Source: Comamonadaceae bacterium (GTDB lineage Bacteria; Pseudomonadota; Gammaproteobacteria; Burkholderiales; Burkholderiaceae_C). Taken from it: a stretch of DNA of 64,000 bases. Numbering within the stretch: the first letter of the stretch is position 1; each line of letters starts with the position of its first letter. Positions 26,541 to 35,532 of this stretch are shown piece after piece. Made by a program: the position numbers and the translations under genes. Under the pieces are notes generated by a model, which worked only from the letters and a program-made list of their open reading frames with translations, ran no database searches and was not told the origin of the DNA. The stretch lies in NCBI GenBank assembly GCA_947478725.1, contig CANJWZ010000021.1, positions 1 through 64,000 on the forward strand, read 5' to 3'.

Positions 26541-26671
26541 GTGGGGCTGAAGGACGCTAGGCTGTTCCGCCAGCAGTTCAACCTCAATGGTGCTTCGCAT
26601 GCAGCCGATAACGGCAAAGTGCTGGAGGTTAAGGATCCTTCTGCCGGCTTTGTTCTGCCGTGCCGGATGGT
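26541..26671 (+). pseudogene. Remnant of the N-terminus of a succinate-semialdehyde dehydrogenase-like gene
   Basis: From a GTG at 26541 the frame reads GLKDARLFRQQFNLNGAS, then ADNGKVLEVKDPSAG. This is the characteristic start of GabD-type aldehyde dehydrogenases (LFRQQ, a NG strand, then a NPATG-like motif, here KDPSAG). Similarity stops after about 43 codons, where the convergent SDR gene begins. The rest of the gene is missing. It suggests the aromatic operon once ended with an aldehyde dehydrogenase. Confidence 0.7.
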
Positions 26672-26673
26672 AT

Positions 26674-27423
26674 CTACAGTCCGCCGCGCGCATCCAGCAG
26701 GCAGCCTGTGACGTACCCCGCCGCGGGCGTTGCCAGCCAAACGACGACCTCGGCAATTTCTTCAACGGTACCCATGCGACCAAGCGGAATGGCGCTGATC
26801 ATCTTCTGCAACTGCTCGGCGCTGCGGCCGCGCTGAATTTCGGTATCGACAAGTCCCGGGCGTACTGCGTTGACCCGTATGCCTTCGGCAGCAACTTCCT
26901 TCGAAAGCCCAATGGTCATGGTGTCGATCGCGCCCTTGGAGGCTGCGTAGTGCACCCAGTTGTTAGGTGAGCCGAGCACCGATGCGCCGGACGATATATT
27001 GACGATCGCTCCGCCCTGACCGCCATGTCGCGTCGACATGCGCCGAACAGCCTCTCGCGCAGCGAGAAACGACCCGATCACGTTGACCCTGTAAACCTCC
27101 TGTAATGCGGAGGCGCTCACCGTATCGACGCGGGAAACGCCGCCAGTAACGCCGGCATTGTTGACCAAAACTGCTAGCGGCCCGGCCTTGTCCAGAGCCT
27201 CGAACCCGCGCATCAGTGAGTCCTCGTCTCCGATATCGGCCTGTATGGCCAATGCCGTTCCACCAGCTCGTTCGATGGCGCGGACGACTTGAGTTGCCTC
27301 TTCCGTGCGCTGGCGGTAGAAGAAGGCAACTGGCCAGTCACGCGCTGCGCGTAGGGCGCAGGCGGCTCCGATGCCACGGCTGCCACCGGTGATCAAAAAA
27401 AAACCGAGTCGATCTTTTGTCAT
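26674..27423 (-). CDS. SDR-family NAD(P)-dependent oxidoreductase
   Basis: This 249-residue classical short-chain dehydrogenase has the cofactor motif ITGGSRGIG near residue 12-20, NNAG near 88 and the catalytic YxxxK (YAASKGA) near 155-160, with the conserved Ser in NISSGAS. It resembles the FabG branch. GAGGGAACT precedes the ATG. It lies 20 bases after the livF gene and is probably the last gene of the transporter operon. Confidence 0.9.
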   Translation of the reverse strand: MTKDRLGFFLITGGSRGIGAACALRAARDWPVAFFYRQRTEEATQVVRAIERAGGTALAIQADIGDEDSLMRGFEALDKAGPLAVLVNNAGVTGGVSRVDTVSASALQEVYRVNVIGSFLAAREAVRRMSTRHGGQGGAIVNISSGASVLGSPNNWVHYAASKGAIDTMTIGLSKEVAAEGIRVNAVRPGLVDTEIQRGRSAEQLQKMISAIPLGRMGTVEEIAEVVVWLATPAAGYVTGCLLDARGGL

Positions 27424-27442
27424 AGTTCCCTCAAAATTTTTG

Positions 27443-28138
27443 TTAAACGCTTAGATGAGCGCTCAGCACGTCCTCGTCATTTCGCAGGGTTTCACTATCC
27501 CCGACGAAACACACCTGGCCTTTCGACAGTACATAGTGCACGTCACCCAACTCCAGCGCTGCGCCCAAGTTCTGCTCGATCAGCAACACGCCCAGCCCTT
27601 CGTTGCGCAGGCGCTTGACGATCCCAATGATCTCTTGGACGATGAGCGGCGCTAGCCCCTCCGAAGGTTCGTCGAGCAGGATCACGTCGGGGTTGAGCAT
27701 CAGAGCGCGAGCAATGGAAACCATCTGCTGCTCGCCGCCGGAGAGCTGGAAGCCTAAGTTGCCGCGACGTTCCCTTAAGCGTGGAAACAGTTCGTAGATG
27801 CCCGATAACGTCCATCTGCCGTCCCTTCCGGCACGCGCAGCCACAGTCAAATTTTCCTCTACGGTCAGGCTCGGAAAAACGCCCCGCTCCTGCGGGACAA
27901 GACCCAAGCCCATGCGCGAAATGCGGTGGGCCGGGTGACCACTGATGTCCTGGCCCTTGTAGGTCACGCTGCCTTTGCGCGGAGTAAGGTAGCCCATCAT
28001 GGTCAGCAGAGTCGTTGTTTTCCCGGCACCGTTCCGTCCCAGCAGCGACGTGACTTGACCGGCCTTAACCTGCAACGACACGCCATGGAGGATGTGGCTG
28101 TCGCCGTAGTATGTGTGGATGTTGTCGACCTGTAGCAT
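27443..28138 (-). CDS. livF: Branched-chain amino acid-type ABC transporter, ATP-binding protein LivF
   Basis: This roughly 231-residue ATPase has Walker A (GRNGAGKTT), the LivF-type signature [15 protein letters not shown], Walker B ([13 protein letters not shown]) and the IEQNL segment that is diagnostic of LivF. The ATG at 28138 overlaps the LivG stop as TGATG. Such Liv-type systems next to aromatic operons often import aromatic acids or amides rather than leucine. The substrate here is unknown. Confidence 0.92.
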   Translation of the reverse strand: MLQVDNIHTYYGDSHILHGVSLQVKAGQVTSLLGRNGAGKTTTLLTMMGYLTPRKGSVTYKGQDISGHPAHRISRMGLGLVPQERGVFPSLTVEENLTVAARAGRDGRWTLSGIYELFPRLRERRGNLGFQLSGGEQQMVSIARALMLNPDVILLDEPSEGLAPLIVQEIIGIVKRLRNEGLGVLLIEQNLGAALELGDVHYVLSKGQVCFVGDSETLRNDEDVLSAHLSV

Positions 28139-28881
28139 CAATGTTTACCCCCCAGATAAACTTCGCGTACACGTGCATTGCCTTGGATGTCTTGCGGCGT
28201 TCCGCTGGCTAAAACCTCACCGTAATACATGACCGTGATGGTGTCTGCAAGCGAAAAGACCACTTTCATGTCGTGTTCGATCATCAGGATTGCCAAAGAG
28301 GAGGGCAGTGAGCGTACAAGATCGATCATGCGATCTGTCTCAGCAGGCGACATGCCTGAAGTCGGCTCGTCGAGCAGCAGCAACTGCGGTTCAGCAGCAA
28401 GGGCGATCGCGATCTCCAACTGGCGCTGTTCGCCATATGAGAGGCTGGAGACTGGTCGGTGCAGGTCATGCGTCAGCTGGATCTGCTCCAGAATTTCATC
28501 TGCGCGTTCACGCTGCTGCGTACGATTACCCACTCCGCGCAGGCACTCGTACCAACCGCCCTTTTTGGCCTGCACTGCCAGCCGCACGTTTTCCTGCACG
28601 GTCAGGCTTCGAAAGAGGTTGTTCTTCTGAAAAGTGCGGCCAATGCCCATCTGGCAAATCTGTTCTGGATGGGCGTCTGTGATGTCCACGCCCTTGAACA
28701 GCACGCGTCCAGAGGTCGGTTGTAGTTGGCCAGTGATCTGGTGTACGAGGCTGGTCTTACCTGCGCCGTTCGGTCCAATGATGACGTGACGTTCACCTCC
28801 AGCGACGCTTATGTTGACGTCCCGCGTCACCACGAGGCTGCCGAACGCCTTGCAGAGGTTTTCCGTTTTCAGTAATGTCAT
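28138..28881 (-). CDS. livG: Branched-chain amino acid-type ABC transporter, ATP-binding protein LivG
   Basis: This is a roughly 247-residue ATPase with Walker A (GPNGAGKTS), the Q-loop region RTFQKNNLF, signature (LSYGEQRQLEIAIAL), Walker B (LLLLDEPTSGMSP) and IEHDM. The ATG at 28881 gives an ATGA overlap with the LivM stop, so it is preferred to the longer frame beginning at 28929. It works as a heterodimer with LivF. Confidence 0.92.
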   Translation of the reverse strand: MTLLKTENLCKAFGSLVVTRDVNISVAGGERHVIIGPNGAGKTSLVHQITGQLQPTSGRVLFKGVDITDAHPEQICQMGIGRTFQKNNLFRSLTVQENVRLAVQAKKGGWYECLRGVGNRTQQRERADEILEQIQLTHDLHRPVSSLSYGEQRQLEIAIALAAEPQLLLLDEPTSGMSPAETDRMIDLVRSLPSSLAILMIEHDMKVVFSLADTITVMYYGEVLASGTPQDIQGNARVREVYLGGKH

Positions 28882-29819
28882 TTGCGTTTTCCCAGTGCGG
28901 ACTGAGCGCAGCTGACCAGAAATCCCCACACACCCTGGCGCAGGAACATCACCGACAGGATGAACGTGGCGCCGATCCAGAGCATCCAGTATTCGTTGTG
29001 CGAACTGACGATGTTCTTGAGAAGCAGGAAGATCGCTGCTCCCACCGCAGGCCCGAACACTGTTGCGCTGCCACCGAGCACAACCATGATGATGGCGTCG
29101 CCCGATAGCGCCCAGTGGAGGATGTCGGTCGATACGAAGGCATTAAAAAATGCGTATAGCGCGCCGCCGACGCCGGCCAGCGTACCGGCAATCGTGAAGG
29201 CCAAAAACTTGAAGCGCTGTACCGGATAGCCGATCGCGCGCATGCGTTGCTCGTTGTCGCGTATGCCGATGAAGATAGATCCCAGCGGTGAGCGTACGAG
29301 CAGGCAAAGAAAACCCAGTACCAGCATAAAACCCAGGGCTACGACGGCATACCGCATGACCGCGTCATTCAGGCTCATGCCAAACAGTGTCGGTCTCACG
29401 AAACCGGTCAGGCCGTCCGTGCCGCCAGTCACGTTTCGCCATTTCAGCGCCAGCGAAAACAGAAGTTGCGAAAAGGCCATTGTCAGCATCAGAAAGGGGA
29501 TTCCGCTGACACGGATGCAGAAGAGGCCTACGAACGCGGCGGCTAGGGCCGACATGCCAATTCCGGCGGCCATACCCCACCAGCCAGAGATGCCTAGATG
29601 GACGCCTAGTGCAATCACGGTATAAGTTGAAATGCCGAAAAACGCGGCATGTCCGAAAGACATGAGTCCGGTGAAGCCTATCAGCAGGCCTAAACTCATT
29701 GCAAATATTCCGTAGATGAGGATTTCAGCAACAATACCCAGTGCGTAGTCGCCAGCCAAAGGAGCCAGCGCCAGCATCGCGATGAGCGCTAGAAAGACGG
29801 CTACTCGTGACCATTTCAT
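28878..29819 (-). CDS. livM: Branched-chain amino acid-type ABC transporter, permease LivM
   Basis: This roughly 313-residue inner-membrane permease has about eight hydrophobic segments. It carries the LivM motifs GLMSFGHAAFFGIS, the conserved RDNEQRMRAIGYPV segment and LAGVGGALYAFFN. The ATG at 29819 follows the LivH stop by one base; an upstream start at 29840 would overlap LivH. It pairs with LivH. Confidence 0.92.
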   Translation of the reverse strand: MKWSRVAVFLALIAMLALAPLAGDYALGIVAEILIYGIFAMSLGLLIGFTGLMSFGHAAFFGISTYTVIALGVHLGISGWWGMAAGIGMSALAAAFVGLFCIRVSGIPFLMLTMAFSQLLFSLALKWRNVTGGTDGLTGFVRPTLFGMSLNDAVMRYAVVALGFMLVLGFLCLLVRSPLGSIFIGIRDNEQRMRAIGYPVQRFKFLAFTIAGTLAGVGGALYAFFNAFVSTDILHWALSGDAIIMVVLGGSATVFGPAVGAAIFLLLKNIVSSHNEYWMLWIGATFILSVMFLRQGVWGFLVSCAQSALGKRK

Positions 29820-29820
29820 G

Positions 29821-30684
29821 TCATGTCCTCGCAATTCCAAACAATCCGTGTGGACGCGTCAGCAGGACGACAACCATGAGCAGGTAAATCATGAACAGGG
29901 CGTAATCAGGGAAGTAAGCCTTGCCGAATGTATCCACCACCGCGACCAAAATACTCGCCACCATCGCACCGCGCAGGCTGCCCATGCCACCCACCACCAC
30001 CACGATGAACGCGGGTATCAGGATCTCGATGTCCATGCCGAGATAGACCCCCAGGATAGGGCTGGCCACGACGCCACCCAAACCAGCCAGGCCCGCGCCC
30101 AGGGCAAAAATGCAGCCAAAAAGCAAAGGCACGTTGATGCCGATACCTGCTGCGGTTGCGGCGTCATCAACACCAGCGCGCACCATCGCGCCGATCCTGC
30201 TGCGCTCTAAAAACCACCACAGTAGCGCTGCTACGACGCCTCCGAAGGCAACCAGAAACAGGCGGTATTTGGGAATGAAGGCGCCGGCGATTGCGACCAC
30301 ACCGGAAAGGCTTTCAGGGGGGGAGATATTTCGAATGTTCGGCCCCCACAGGTAGTGGGAAATGTCGGCCAAAACGTAGATGAAGCCGAACGTCAGTAAC
30401 ACCTGGTCGAGGTGCCCTCGGCTGTACAAGGGTTTGATGAAAAAACGCTCGATGATCACTGCAGCGATGGCGGACGGTACCCAGCCCACGCCGAGCGCAA
30501 GCCAAAAATTGCCAGACAATTGAATGATGCTGTATGCGGTGAATGCGCCCAGCATAAAAAACGAGCCGTGCGCAACATTGACGACGTTCATCAGGCCGAA
30601 GATGAGCGACAGTCCGGCAGCCATCATGAAAAGAAGACTGCCGAACACCAAGCTGTTGATAAGTTGGGTAATGATGAAGTCCAT
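29821..30684 (-). CDS. livH: Branched-chain amino acid-type ABC transporter, permease LivH
   Basis: This 287-residue permease has about eight membrane helices. The LivH motif VVNVAHGSFFMLGAF is near residue 35-50 and the GLGGVVASP and VVVVGGMGSLRGA segments are typical. It is the second gene of the operon, 82 bases after the binding-protein gene. Confidence 0.92.
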   Translation of the reverse strand: MDFIITQLINSLVFGSLLFMMAAGLSLIFGLMNVVNVAHGSFFMLGAFTAYSIIQLSGNFWLALGVGWVPSAIAAVIIERFFIKPLYSRGHLDQVLLTFGFIYVLADISHYLWGPNIRNISPPESLSGVVAIAGAFIPKYRLFLVAFGGVVAALLWWFLERSRIGAMVRAGVDDAATAAGIGINVPLLFGCIFALGAGLAGLGGVVASPILGVYLGMDIEILIPAFIVVVVGGMGSLRGAMVASILVAVVDTFGKAYFPDYALFMIYLLMVVVLLTRPHGLFGIART

Positions 30685-30766
30685 AAAGCCTTCGTTTTTT
30701 ACAAAAACGGCCAGAACACCCCTGCGTGGAGTGTTCCAGCCGCAACGGTGGTTCTGGAGATTCGCT

Positions 30767-31984
30767 TCAGTAAGGCCTATTGGCCGGTTCGAGGACGTTA
30801 GGGATAGTGTGTATTACCTTGTTGGTGATACGACCGTCGACCTCCGCAACCTCTCGCAGATAGACGTTCTGAGTGGGGCTTTGAGTTGCCGCATTGAAAC
30901 GGAAAGGTCCCCGCGGTGCATTCAGGCGCACGGCAATCATCGCCGCGCGCAGCCTATCCTTGTCTTCGGTGTTGCCGTCGACGGCTTGCAGCGCTTCATG
31001 TATCACCTGTGCTGCGACGTAGCCGTATTCGCTGTACACGCTCGGGTATTCGTTGTATTTCTTGCGGTACGCAGCGACAAACTTTTTGTTGGCTGCGTTG
31101 TCTAGCGTATCTGCGTAGTGCAGAGCGTTGATCGCCCCGAGTGCGCTACGTCCTTGCGCCGGCAGGGTGTCGCTGTCAAGCATGAAGCCCGAACCGGTGA
31201 GCCGGGAGCGCTGCTTCAACCCGTATTCGTCGTACTGCTTGACGAAGCGTACCGCATCGGTGCCGGCGTAAAAAGAGAAAGTCGCCGGCGCATTCGCACT
31301 GCGTATTAACGCGAGGTACGAACTGAAGTCGTTGTTGCCCAATGGCGGATAGATTTCCTGAATGACTTTACCGCCCTTTGGTAGGAAGCCGGCTTTGAAC
31401 TCTGTCAGAGAGCCCCGTCCACCTGCGAAGTCGGATCCGGACAATAAGACCTCCTTGGAGACGTTGTCGTAGAACCACTCGCCCATGGTCCGGTGTACGG
31501 TATACGTGGACACCGAGCAGCGGAAAAAGTAGGGCAGCTGTGTGTAAGAAAGTGCTGCTACGCCAGCGCCTGAGCAAAGCATGAACGCCTTACTCTGCCG
31601 CAAGTACTCGACTGCTGCAAGCGCCACGTTACTGGCCTGGATCCCGGTGATCATGTCGCACTTGTCGCTCTCATGAAGCTTGCGCAGCTTCTGCAAGCCG
31701 ACCTGCGGGTTGATCTCATCGTCTTCGCGAACGATTTCGATCTTGCGGCCAGCGACAGTATTCCCGATCTGGTCGAAATACAGGTTCATGCCGTTCAAAT
31801 TGGCATTTGCTAGCGCTGCGAAAACTTTTGAAAAAGAATTTAAGACACCTATCTTCAGCGGGGCATTGGTTTTGGCAAGGACTGCTGGCGCTGCACCACC
31901 TAAGATCGTCGCGCCGACCGCTCCAGCGGCCGCGATGAAAGCGCGACGCGAACTGCTGCGATGAAGAGGAAAGTTGTTTGACAT
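30767..31984 (-). CDS. Branched-chain amino acid-type ABC transporter, periplasmic binding protein
   Basis: This 405-residue solute-binding protein of the Leu/Ile/Val type begins with a Tat-like signal (SSRRAFIAAAGAVGATILGG) that ends near AVLA. The mature part begins LKIGVLNSFSKVFA. It contains the type 1 periplasmic fold segments QASNVALAAVEYLRQSK and YGYVAAQVIHEALQAVDG. It is the first gene of the liv operon. The upstream 690 bases hold an inverted repeat and a decayed recombinase but no other intact gene. Confidence 0.9.
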   Translation of the reverse strand: MSNNFPLHRSSSRRAFIAAAGAVGATILGGAAPAVLAKTNAPLKIGVLNSFSKVFAALANANLNGMNLYFDQIGNTVAGRKIEIVREDDEINPQVGLQKLRKLHESDKCDMITGIQASNVALAAVEYLRQSKAFMLCSGAGVAALSYTQLPYFFRCSVSTYTVHRTMGEWFYDNVSKEVLLSGSDFAGGRGSLTEFKAGFLPKGGKVIQEIYPPLGNNDFSSYLALIRSANAPATFSFYAGTDAVRFVKQYDEYGLKQRSRLTGSGFMLDSDTLPAQGRSALGAINALHYADTLDNAANKKFVAAYRKKYNEYPSVYSEYGYVAAQVIHEALQAVDGNTEDKDRLRAAMIAVRLNAPRGPFRFNAATQSPTQNVYLREVAEVDGRITNKVIHTIPNVLEPANRPY

Positions 31985-32145
31985 GTTGTCTCCGTTTGTG
32001 GGGCCAAGGAAATGAAGCCTTCTTGTTCAACGCTGCGATTCGGCATCCCTCACAATTTTATCGAGGAGACGATGCGAAGGACAACTCGCGGCGTGGAACA
32101 ACAGTTATTCCAAGAGAATGAAGCGTTCGGGTTTTCCAGCACAAA

Positions 32146-32181
32146 AGCTATCGTTAGTGATAGAAGTCATAGACGATAGCT
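32146..32181. repeat. Inverted repeat upstream of the Liv-type operon
   Basis: AGCTATCGT (32146-32154) and ACGATAGCT (32173-32181) are perfect 9-base inverted arms with an 18-base spacer. They lie about 165 bases upstream of the binding-protein start at 31984. They could be an operator for the liv operon or a relic of the recombination that left the integrase fragment nearby. Function is not established. Confidence 0.35.
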
Positions 32182-32438
32182 CATTAGATAAAATCATAGG
32201 TTCGAGCTGCCTACTGCACCGTGGGAAGTCCAACCATGCGACAGCCAACCGTTGCGGTGTGCTTTTCCAATGTCATTGCGGAAGGTGCTTCGAGATAAAT
32301 TGGTCGAGATAAGTTCTTTGTAGTTTCCATCGAGCAAAGATTCGAAAAGCTGATTTTCTTCAGCTTGGTGCCATCGCTTTGAGCACTTTTCAAATCAGGG
32401 TGGTGATTTCTACCCGGTACCCGCCACCCTAAGCGATA

Positions 32439-32642
32439 TTTCCAAGGCCGTGGACGCCGCTTGCTCTGCAATTCGCCCACGTTCATCTCGACCTGTAAGG
32501 GAGCAGCGTAGAAGCGGTCAATCATCTCGGGGCTCGTCTGGGCATTGCGGGCCAGCGTCAGGATGTCTATGCCTCGGTCAAACAGCAGCCTGTACATGAT
32601 GCAGCTGTGGCGCAGGCTGCACAAAGTGCGCGTTTCGTTGGT
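32439..32642 (-). pseudogene. C-terminal remnant of a tyrosine recombinase (phage-type integrase)
   Basis: On the minus strand the frame reads RTLCSLRHSCIMYRLL, then GIDILTLARNAQTSPEMIDRFY. This matches the C-terminal catalytic part of tyrosine recombinases (the SLRHTYAT helix, the LARQMGTS motif, and the MIErHY segment that carries the nucleophile Tyr). Only about 65 codons remain. The upstream part is replaced by the high-GC racemase-like gene on the other strand, and the residues after the tyrosine run into unrelated sequence. It marks a recombination boundary. Confidence 0.7.
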
Positions 32643-32675
32643 GGTACTCAGGTTATATCTGAGTACAATGAAACA

Positions 32676-33491
32676 ATGAAAATCTGGTACCAGAGCATGA
32701 CCAAGGTCAGCGCTTGGCCGGCCTACAACGTGGCATTGTCGGAAGTGATCTCTAGCGTTTGCGACGCCGGGACCGAGTTTGAGGTGCACGGCATCGAGGG
32801 GCCTGGCGGCGTGGGTGACCAGTACCGCTACCTGGAGTTCATTGAGACGCAGGAGGTGCTGGCCAACGTTGAGCGAGCCACCCGGGAGGGTTTCGACGCT
32901 TTTCTTATCGGCAACATCGCCGATCCCGGGCTACGCGAGGCGCGCGAGATCACAGATATGCCTGTGCTCGGCCTGGGCGAGACTTCTGGCCACTTCGCCA
33001 GTTTGATGGCCGGCAACTTTGCGCTGGTCACCGGCTCGCCCAAGCACGTTCCACGCATAACCGAGAACTTTCGCCGGTACGGCCACACCCACATGCTGCA
33101 CAGTGCGCGCTCCATGCAGATGGTGCGACTGGTGGACCTGGACGAAGGCTTCTCCGATTCCGGCGCAGGCCTTACGCTCATCAACAACTTTTTCGCCCAG
33201 TGCGAAGCCGCGGCTGCGGAAGGCGCCGAGGCCATCGTTCCGGCCGTCGGCGTGCTGATGGTGCTGCTGGCCAGGGCCGGGATCCATGCCACGCCCTCCG
33301 GTCTGCCTGTGGTCAATGGCGTCAAGGCCCTGGTCAAGATGGGCGAAACCGCCGTGAGACTGCGCGCAGCCATGGGCGGCGTGTGGACCTCGCGCCGCTG
33401 TACCTATCAGCAGCCGCCTGCCAGCCTGCTGGCAGAAATTCGCCACCACTACGGACCGGTCTTCAGCACGCTGCCTGATCCGAAACCCTGA
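32676..33491 (+). CDS. Asp/Glu/hydantoin racemase-superfamily protein lacking both catalytic cysteines
   Basis: This roughly 271-residue protein starts at the ATG at 32676 (MKIWYQSMTK). The fold is that of hydantoin racemases: AFLIGNIADPGLREAREI followed by PVLGLGET, and EGAEAIVPAVGVLM in the second half. In active racemases the first motif has a Cys where this protein has Asn (IGN-IADPGL), and the second has a Cys where this one has Val. Both acid/base cysteines are therefore missing, so racemisation by the standard mechanism is unlikely. It heads a high-GC block with two Bug proteins and a second superfamily member. Confidence 0.8.
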   Translation: MKIWYQSMTKVSAWPAYNVALSEVISSVCDAGTEFEVHGIEGPGGVGDQYRYLEFIETQEVLANVERATREGFDAFLIGNIADPGLREAREITDMPVLGLGETSGHFASLMAGNFALVTGSPKHVPRITENFRRYGHTHMLHSARSMQMVRLVDLDEGFSDSGAGLTLINNFFAQCEAAAAEGAEAIVPAVGVLMVLLARAGIHATPSGLPVVNGVKALVKMGETAVRLRAAMGGVWTSRRCTYQQPPASLLAEIRHHYGPVFSTLPDPKP

Positions 33492-33524
33492 GCCCAAGAA
33501 CAATCGACCTACCGGAGCCCCGCC

Positions 33525-34514
33525 ATGACCTGCCCACTGCGCCGCCATGCCATCACCATCGTCACCGCCATCATCGCAGGGCTGTTGCCCATGACGGCAG
33601 CCGTTGCCCAGCAGGGCACTTGGCCCGAGCGCCCCATCCGGATCGTCGTGCCCTATGGTGCCGGCGGCAGCGTGGATGCCATAGGCCGCACGCTGGCGCA
33701 GGAACTGAGCACCCGTCTGGGCCAGCCGGTAGTGGTGGAAAACCGCGTGGGAGCCGGTAGTAATGTGGGTTCTGCCTTCGTGGCCAAGGCGCCGCCCGAC
33801 GGCTATACGCTGCTACTCACCTCGCCCGGTAACGCCGTCAACGTGACGCTGTTCAAGCGGATGCCCTACGACGTGAAGACCGAGCTGACGCAGGTGGCTG
33901 TGGTCGGCCGCGCGCCCGGCATCTTGCTGGTGCGTCCAGACTTCCCAGCCAACAGCGTCAGGGAATTGGTGGCGATGGCTAAGAAAGAGCCGGGCAAGCT
34001 GAACTTTGGCTCTGGCGGCCCCGGTAGTTCGGAGCACCTGGCCGGCGAGATGTTCAAGACCAATGCAGGCATCGACATGACCCACGTGCCCTATAAGGGT
34101 GGCGCGGCCGTGATCAACGACATCCTCGCCGGACAGATCCAGGTTTTCTTCACCAACCAAGCCAATGTCATTGGCCAAATCAAAGGCAACATGGTGAAGG
34201 TGCTGGGCGTGGCCTCCAACCAGCGGTCCGCGCTGGTGCCCAACGTGCCGACTTTTGCCGAGCAGGGCTACCCTGAGCAGCAGGTTTCAGTTTGGTGGGG
34301 CATCGCCGCACCGGCCAAGACACCCACCGCCACCCTAGACCGCCTGAACAGCGAAATTCTGGCTGCGGGTGCGTCCCCGACCATGCGTGCCCGCCTCTCC
34401 GAGATGGGCGCCGAGTCCATCACCACCACCCGTGCGCAGGCCAACGCCTTCCTGGACGAGGAGATCGTCCGCTGGGGCAAGGTGGTGAAGTCTTCCAATG
34501 CCCAGGCCGATTGA
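33525..34514 (+). CDS. Bug-family (TctC) tripartite tricarboxylate transporter binding protein
   Basis: This 329-residue periplasmic binding protein has a signal peptide of about 28 residues ending VAQQ. The mature protein starts with the Bug pattern WPERPIRIVVPYGAGGSVDAIGR. It also has the GAGSNVGSAFVAKAPPDGYTLL and HVPYKGGAAVINDILAGQIQVFF segments. Bug proteins bind carboxylates and similar small anions. No TctA or TctB membrane gene is in the window, so the membrane partner must be encoded elsewhere. It lies 33 bases after the racemase-like gene. Confidence 0.92.
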   Translation: MTCPLRRHAITIVTAIIAGLLPMTAAVAQQGTWPERPIRIVVPYGAGGSVDAIGRTLAQELSTRLGQPVVVENRVGAGSNVGSAFVAKAPPDGYTLLLTSPGNAVNVTLFKRMPYDVKTELTQVAVVGRAPGILLVRPDFPANSVRELVAMAKKEPGKLNFGSGGPGSSEHLAGEMFKTNAGIDMTHVPYKGGAAVINDILAGQIQVFFTNQANVIGQIKGNMVKVLGVASNQRSALVPNVPTFAEQGYPEQQVSVWWGIAAPAKTPTATLDRLNSEILAAGASPTMRARLSEMGAESITTTRAQANAFLDEEIVRWGKVVKSSNAQAD

Positions 34515-34530
34515 TCCAGGAGCCCTGCAA

Positions 34531-35532
34531 ATGAACCCCGTGAACCCTATTCAACTGCGCCGACGCACCGTGCTTAGCGCGCTGGCCGCCGGTGCGGCCG
34601 TCACCACACTGCCCCTGCATGCCCAAGCCGAGTGGCGGCCCAACCGGCCGATTCGGCTGCTCAACGGCTTTGCCGCCGGCGGCTCGGGCGACCTGGTCTC
34701 GCGCATCATCGCGGACGGTCTGAAGAACCTACTGGGCCAGCCCGTGGTGGTGGACACCCGCGCCGGCGCCAGCGGGTTCATCGCCGCCGAGGCGGTGGCG
34801 CGCTCGGCGCCCGATGGCTACACCATCGGTTTCGCAACCATGAGCATGTTCGCGGTGGCGCCGCAGATGCCTGGCATGAAGATCCCGATCGATGTTCAAA
34901 AGGAGCTGACGCCCATCGGCACCATCGCCAACATTTTTTCGCTGATGGTTTCGGCGCCAGACGCACCCTTCAAGACCGTGCCGGAGCTGGTGGCCTATGC
35001 CAGGGCCAACCCGGGCAAGGTGACCTACGCCTCCGCCGGCACCGGCTCCATCGGCCACCTGGCCGGCGAGTTGTTCCAGCGCCAGGCCGGCGTCGACATG
35101 GTCCATGTGCCGTACAAGGGCGGCTCGCAAGCCATGATCGACCTGCAGGCCGGCCGCGTGCACCTCCTGCTGGGCAATATGTCCGACTACCTGCAGCAGG
35201 TCAAGGCCGGCTCCCTGCGCGGCATCGCGTTCGGTGGAGAGCGTGGGTCGCCGCAGCTACCGGGTCTGCCGCTGATCAGTCGCACGCTGCCCGACTTCAG
35301 CATGAACAACTGGTTCGCGCTGGTCGGCCCGGTTGGCCTGCCGGAGAACGTCACCGGGTCTATCTCACGCGCGATGCAGATGGCGCTGGCCGATCCCGCC
35401 GTCATGCAACGGCTGTCGGACCTGGGTGCCGAGCCGCTGCCCAATACGCAGCCGCAGTTCGTGCGTCTGATCGAGTCGGAGCGCAAGCGCTGGGGCGATG
35501 TGATCCGGACTGCCAACATCAAGGTCGAGTGA
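34531..35532 (+). CDS. Bug-family (TctC) tripartite tricarboxylate transporter binding protein
   Basis: This roughly 333-residue protein starts at the ATG at 34531, after a CAGGAG site and 16 bases past the preceding Bug gene. Its N-terminus, RRRTVLSALAAGAAVTT, looks like a Tat-type signal ending LHAQA. The mature part has WRPNRPIRLLNGFAAGGSGD, the GASGFIAAEAVARSAPDGYT loop and HVPYKGGSQAMIDLQAG. Two tandem, non-identical Bug genes probably bind related substrates. Confidence 0.92.
   Translation: MNPVNPIQLRRRTVLSALAAGAAVTTLPLHAQAEWRPNRPIRLLNGFAAGGSGDLVSRIIADGLKNLLGQPVVVDTRAGASGFIAAEAVARSAPDGYTIGFATMSMFAVAPQMPGMKIPIDVQKELTPIGTIANIFSLMVSAPDAPFKTVPELVAYARANPGKVTYASAGTGSIGHLAGELFQRQAGVDMVHVPYKGGSQAMIDLQAGRVHLLLGNMSDYLQQVKAGSLRGIAFGGERGSPQLPGLPLISRTLPDFSMNNWFALVGPVGLPENVTGSISRAMQMALADPAVMQRLSDLGAEPLPNTQPQFVRLIESERKRWGDVIRTANIKVE

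Noticed and set aside
34632..35528. Long open frame leading into the AhpD-like gene
   Set aside because: It overlaps the clear Bug gene in another frame, and its translation is Arg/Gly/Ala-rich shadow sequence. The real gene begins at the GTG at 35529.
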